From NCBI GenBank assembly GCA_022562335.1, contig JADFPM010000039.1:1-14022 (forward strand): DNA of 14,022 nucleotides. Direction: 5' to 3'. A model generated the notes under the pieces. It searched no databases, had not been told where the DNA came from, and was given only the letters and a program-made list of their open reading frames with translations. This document shows positions 12,189 through 14,022 of this stretch, one piece after another. A program made the translations under genes and the position numbers. Positions within the stretch are counted from its first letter, which is position 1; each line of letters opens with the position of its first letter. Source of the DNA: Chloroflexota bacterium (GTDB lineage: Bacteria; Chloroflexota; Dehalococcoidia; Lucifugimonadales; UBA3495).

Positions 12189-13358
12189 ATGACAGTAGCC
12201 GCCCGCATGATGGACCTGGGCACCGAGACCGCCTTCGAAGTGCTGGCCAGGGCCAAGGCCCTGGAGGCCCAGGGCAAGGAGATCATCCATCTGGAGATAG
12301 GCGAGCCCGACTTTGACACTCCCAAGCACATAATCGAGGCGGGAGTGGAAGCCCTGCGCGGCGGTTTCACCCACTACGGCCCCACGCCGGGTCTGCCCCA
12401 ACTCCGCGAAGCCATTGCCCGAAACAGCCGAGAGGTGCGGGGAGTGGACTCCGACCCGTCCCAGGTGGTGGTGACTCCCGGCGCCAAGCCCATCATGTTC
12501 TACGTGCTCTTGGCGTTGGCCGAACCTGGGGTGGAGGTCATTTATCCCAACCCCGGTTTCCCGATCTATGAGTCCATGATCAGGTTTTGCGGCGCCACCC
12601 CCGTGCCCATGCGGTTGTTGGAAGAGACGGCATACCATCCGGATTTGGACGACCTGGCCACCAAGATCACGGACCGCACCCGGTTGATCATCCTGAACTC
12701 GCCGGAAAACCCTTGCGGCTCGGCGTTGACCAGGGAAGAACTGGAGACCATCGCCAATCTGGTCAAAGAATGGGACGGTCTGTACGTGATGTCCGACGAA
12801 ATCTATAAGGACATACTCTATACCGGCGAACACCACAGCATCGCCTCATTTCCGGGAATGGCCGAGCGCACCATCATCCTGGACGGTTTCTCCAAGAGCT
12901 ATGCCATGACCGGCTGGCGGCTGGGCTACGGCATCATGCCCGAAGAGTTGGTGCCCCACGTGGTGAAGCTGGCGGTCAACAGCGTTTCCTGCGCCGCGTC
13001 TTTCAGCCAAATGGCCGGCGTGGCGGCGTTGGACGGCCCCCAGGACCAGGTGCAGGAGATGGCCGCCGAGTTTGCCCGCCGCCGCCGGCTGATAACCGAT
13101 GGCCTGAGAGCGATCCCAGGGATCAGCTGTCCGGAACCCGAAGGCGCTTTTTACGTGTTCCCCAGCATCAAGGGCACGGGCATCAGCAGCAAGGATTTTG
13201 AGGACCGGGCCATGACTGAAGCCGGCGTTGCCCTGTTGTCCGGCGCCGCCTTTGGCGAGTTTGGCGAAGGGTACGTCCGATTGTCCTACGCCAATTCCCA
13301 GGAGAATATCCAAAAAGCCGTTGAGAACCTGGACCGCTTCGTCAGGTCAGCCACCTGA
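12189..13358 (+). CDS. Class I pyridoxal-phosphate aminotransferase (aspartate aminotransferase-like)
   Basis: A fold-type I, class I/II aminotransferase of 389 residues, normal for the aspartate aminotransferase I-gamma group. Visible motifs: LEIGEPDFDTP (35-45), THYGPTPGLPQLREA (61-75), NPGFPIYESM (121-130), LNSPENPCG (169-177), MSDEIY (201-206) with the PLP-nitrogen Asp 203, and GFSKSYAMTGWRLGYG with the Schiff-base Lys 236. The Asn-Pro-Cys-Gly form replaces the more common Asn-Pro-Thr-Gly. It would transfer amino groups between aspartate, alanine or aromatic amino acids and 2-oxoglutarate, and the exact donor is open. The start is the ATG at 12189 behind AGGAGG. An open frame runs back to 12042, but that part lies in the REP-like repeat and reads as non-coding. 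The cupin gene follows after 44 bases in the same direction. Confidence 0.92.
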   Translation: MTVAARMMDLGTETAFEVLARAKALEAQGKEIIHLEIGEPDFDTPKHIIEAGVEALRGGFTHYGPTPGLPQLREAIARNSREVRGVDSDPSQVVVTPGAKPIMFYVLLALAEPGVEVIYPNPGFPIYESMIRFCGATPVPMRLLEETAYHPDLDDLATKITDRTRLIILNSPENPCGSALTREELETIANLVKEWDGLYVMSDEIYKDILYTGEHHSIASFPGMAERTIILDGFSKSYAMTGWRLGYGIMPEELVPHVVKLAVNSVSCAASFSQMAGVAALDGPQDQVQEMAAEFARRRRLITDGLRAIPGISCPEPEGAFYVFPSIKGTGISSKDFEDRAMTEAGVALLSGAAFGEFGEGYVRLSYANSQENIQKAVENLDRFVRSAT

Positions 13359-13402
13359 CCACGCGACCACTAAACTTGAAACTCGAAGAATAGAGGTGAA
13401 CC

Positions 13403-13792
13403 ATGGCCGAATGCCGGTTGATCAAGTCAAATGAACTCGAAGTGGAGATCTCCTCGGGGACCATGACCAGGCTGGCCGGGGTTTCCCAGGGCCTGGTGGG
13501 CTCCACCGGGATCCACCTGGCCATCGCCACCATACCCGTCGGTTGCTCTTCCAGCCCCCACTACCACGTCAACTGCGAATCGGCTATCTACGTGGTCAAA
13601 GGCAAGGGAAGGTTCATGATCGGCGAGAACTTGGATAAGGCTCTGCCCATGGAGGCCGGGGACTTCCTCTACGTCCCGGCCGAAGCGGTCCACCAGCCGG
13701 TGAACGACGGCGACGAGCCCTTGGAGTTGATCGTGGCCCGCAATACCGCGGTGGAGATAGTGGTTGAAACCGAGCCCGGCAAGGCCCATTAG
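13403..13792 (+). CDS. Small single-domain cupin protein
   Basis: A 129-residue protein made of one cupin beta-barrel. Motif 1 is seen as PHYHVNCESAIYVVKGKG, supplying two His and one Glu metal ligands. Motif 2 is seen as GDFLYVPAEAVHQPVN, supplying the third His. A bound divalent metal is therefore likely. Proteins of this size act as isomerases, dioxygenases or ligand-binding modules, and nothing here fixes the role. The ATG at 13403 follows GAGGTGA by a few bases. It lies 44 bases after the class I aminotransferase on the same strand and may share its transcript. The downstream gene is on the other strand. There is no signal peptide. Confidence 0.87.
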   Translation: MAECRLIKSNELEVEISSGTMTRLAGVSQGLVGSTGIHLAIATIPVGCSSSPHYHVNCESAIYVVKGKGRFMIGENLDKALPMEAGDFLYVPAEAVHQPVNDGDEPLELIVARNTAVEIVVETEPGKAH

Positions 13793-13903
13793 TCTCCATG
13801 CCCCAAGCAATCCTATCCCATGGCCGCCAACCTGGAATCTGAGGGCTAAGCCCGAAACGTTTGGCTCACTTTTAAATATCAAGGCCGGCGGACCGCCGCG
13901 TCC

Positions 13904-14022
13904 CTATCTGGTCAGGAACACGCACGGATCGCCCGGTGAGGGCTTGGCCTCCAGGATCCGCTCCATGTTTTCTCCGGCGAGCTTCGCCTGAGTGGACGGG
14001 GTGAGATTGTCCAGCCAGCGTC
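13904..14022 (-). CDS. Probable amidohydrolase (metal-dependent hydrolase), C-terminal 39 codons
   Basis: A minus-strand frame enters from the right edge and ends at TAG (13906-13904). It reads RWLDNLTPSTQAKLAGENME, then RILEAKPSPGDPCVFLTR. The pattern 'x-L-xx-L-T-P-xx-xxK-hxxxN-hxxhL' is the usual closing helix pair of amidohydrolase 2-type TIM-barrel hydrolases and decarboxylases, where the phrase is commonly T-x-E-x-x-x-K-I-x-x-x-N-A-x-x-L. The metal-binding residues lie outside the window. It converges on the cupin gene, with 111 bases between the two stops. Confidence 0.55.
   Translation of the reverse strand, partial: RWLDNLTPSTQAKLAGENMERILEAKPSPGDPCVFLTR

Noticed and set aside
13886..13898. 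CGGCG-GAC-CGCCG hairpin as a terminator between the cupin and the amidohydrolase
   Set aside because: The stem is only five base pairs and no proper T-tract follows on either strand.

Overview
The window looks like a moderately GC-rich bacterial chromosome segment with mostly housekeeping content. I lean towards an uncultured Chloroflexota relative (Dehalococcoidia/SAR202-like). That rests on remembered gene content (DUF1015, UPF0182 and DUF433/DUF5615 proteins beside a compact arginine cluster) and was not tested by any search. No rRNA, tRNA, CRISPR array, transposase or phage gene was seen.

Layout. 1-308: the C-terminal end of a class V (alanine-glyoxylate type) aminotransferase, + strand. 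309-810: about 500 bases with no gene I can support. 811-3166: two minus-strand genes, an SDR oxidoreductase and, upstream of it, a DUF1015 protein. 3167-3361: a divergent promoter region. 3362-11955: a long plus-strand run built on arginine biosynthesis: argJ, argB, a large UPF0182 membrane protein, argD (overlapping the UPF0182 stop by ATGA), a DUF433/DUF5615 toxin-antitoxin-like pair, argG and a GNAT acetyltransferase. 11956-12188: intergenic DNA with a REP-like inverted repeat. 12189-13792: a class I aminotransferase and a small cupin. 13904-14022: the last 39 codons of a minus-strand, probable amidohydrolase gene that leaves the window.

How the genes fit together. ArgJ (acetyl transfer and recycling), ArgB (kinase), ArgD (transaminase) and ArgG (argininosuccinate synthase) give most of the route from glutamate to argininosuccinate. 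argC, the carbamoyltransferase gene and argH are not in this window. The GNAT directly after argG may supply or top up N-acetylglutamate. The UPF0182 gene and the DUF433/DUF5615 pair are not known arginine genes, yet they sit inside the cluster.

Most unusual points. (1) Two genes, the DUF5615 toxin-like gene and the GNAT, have conserved N-termini that extend upstream of every in-frame ATG/GTG/TTG. Each seems to begin at an ATC or ATT codon behind a Shine-Dalgarno-like sequence. (2) A perfect 17-base dyad fused to a perfect 16-base tandem duplication lies just upstream of argG. (3) A UPF0182 membrane protein is translationally coupled to argD.
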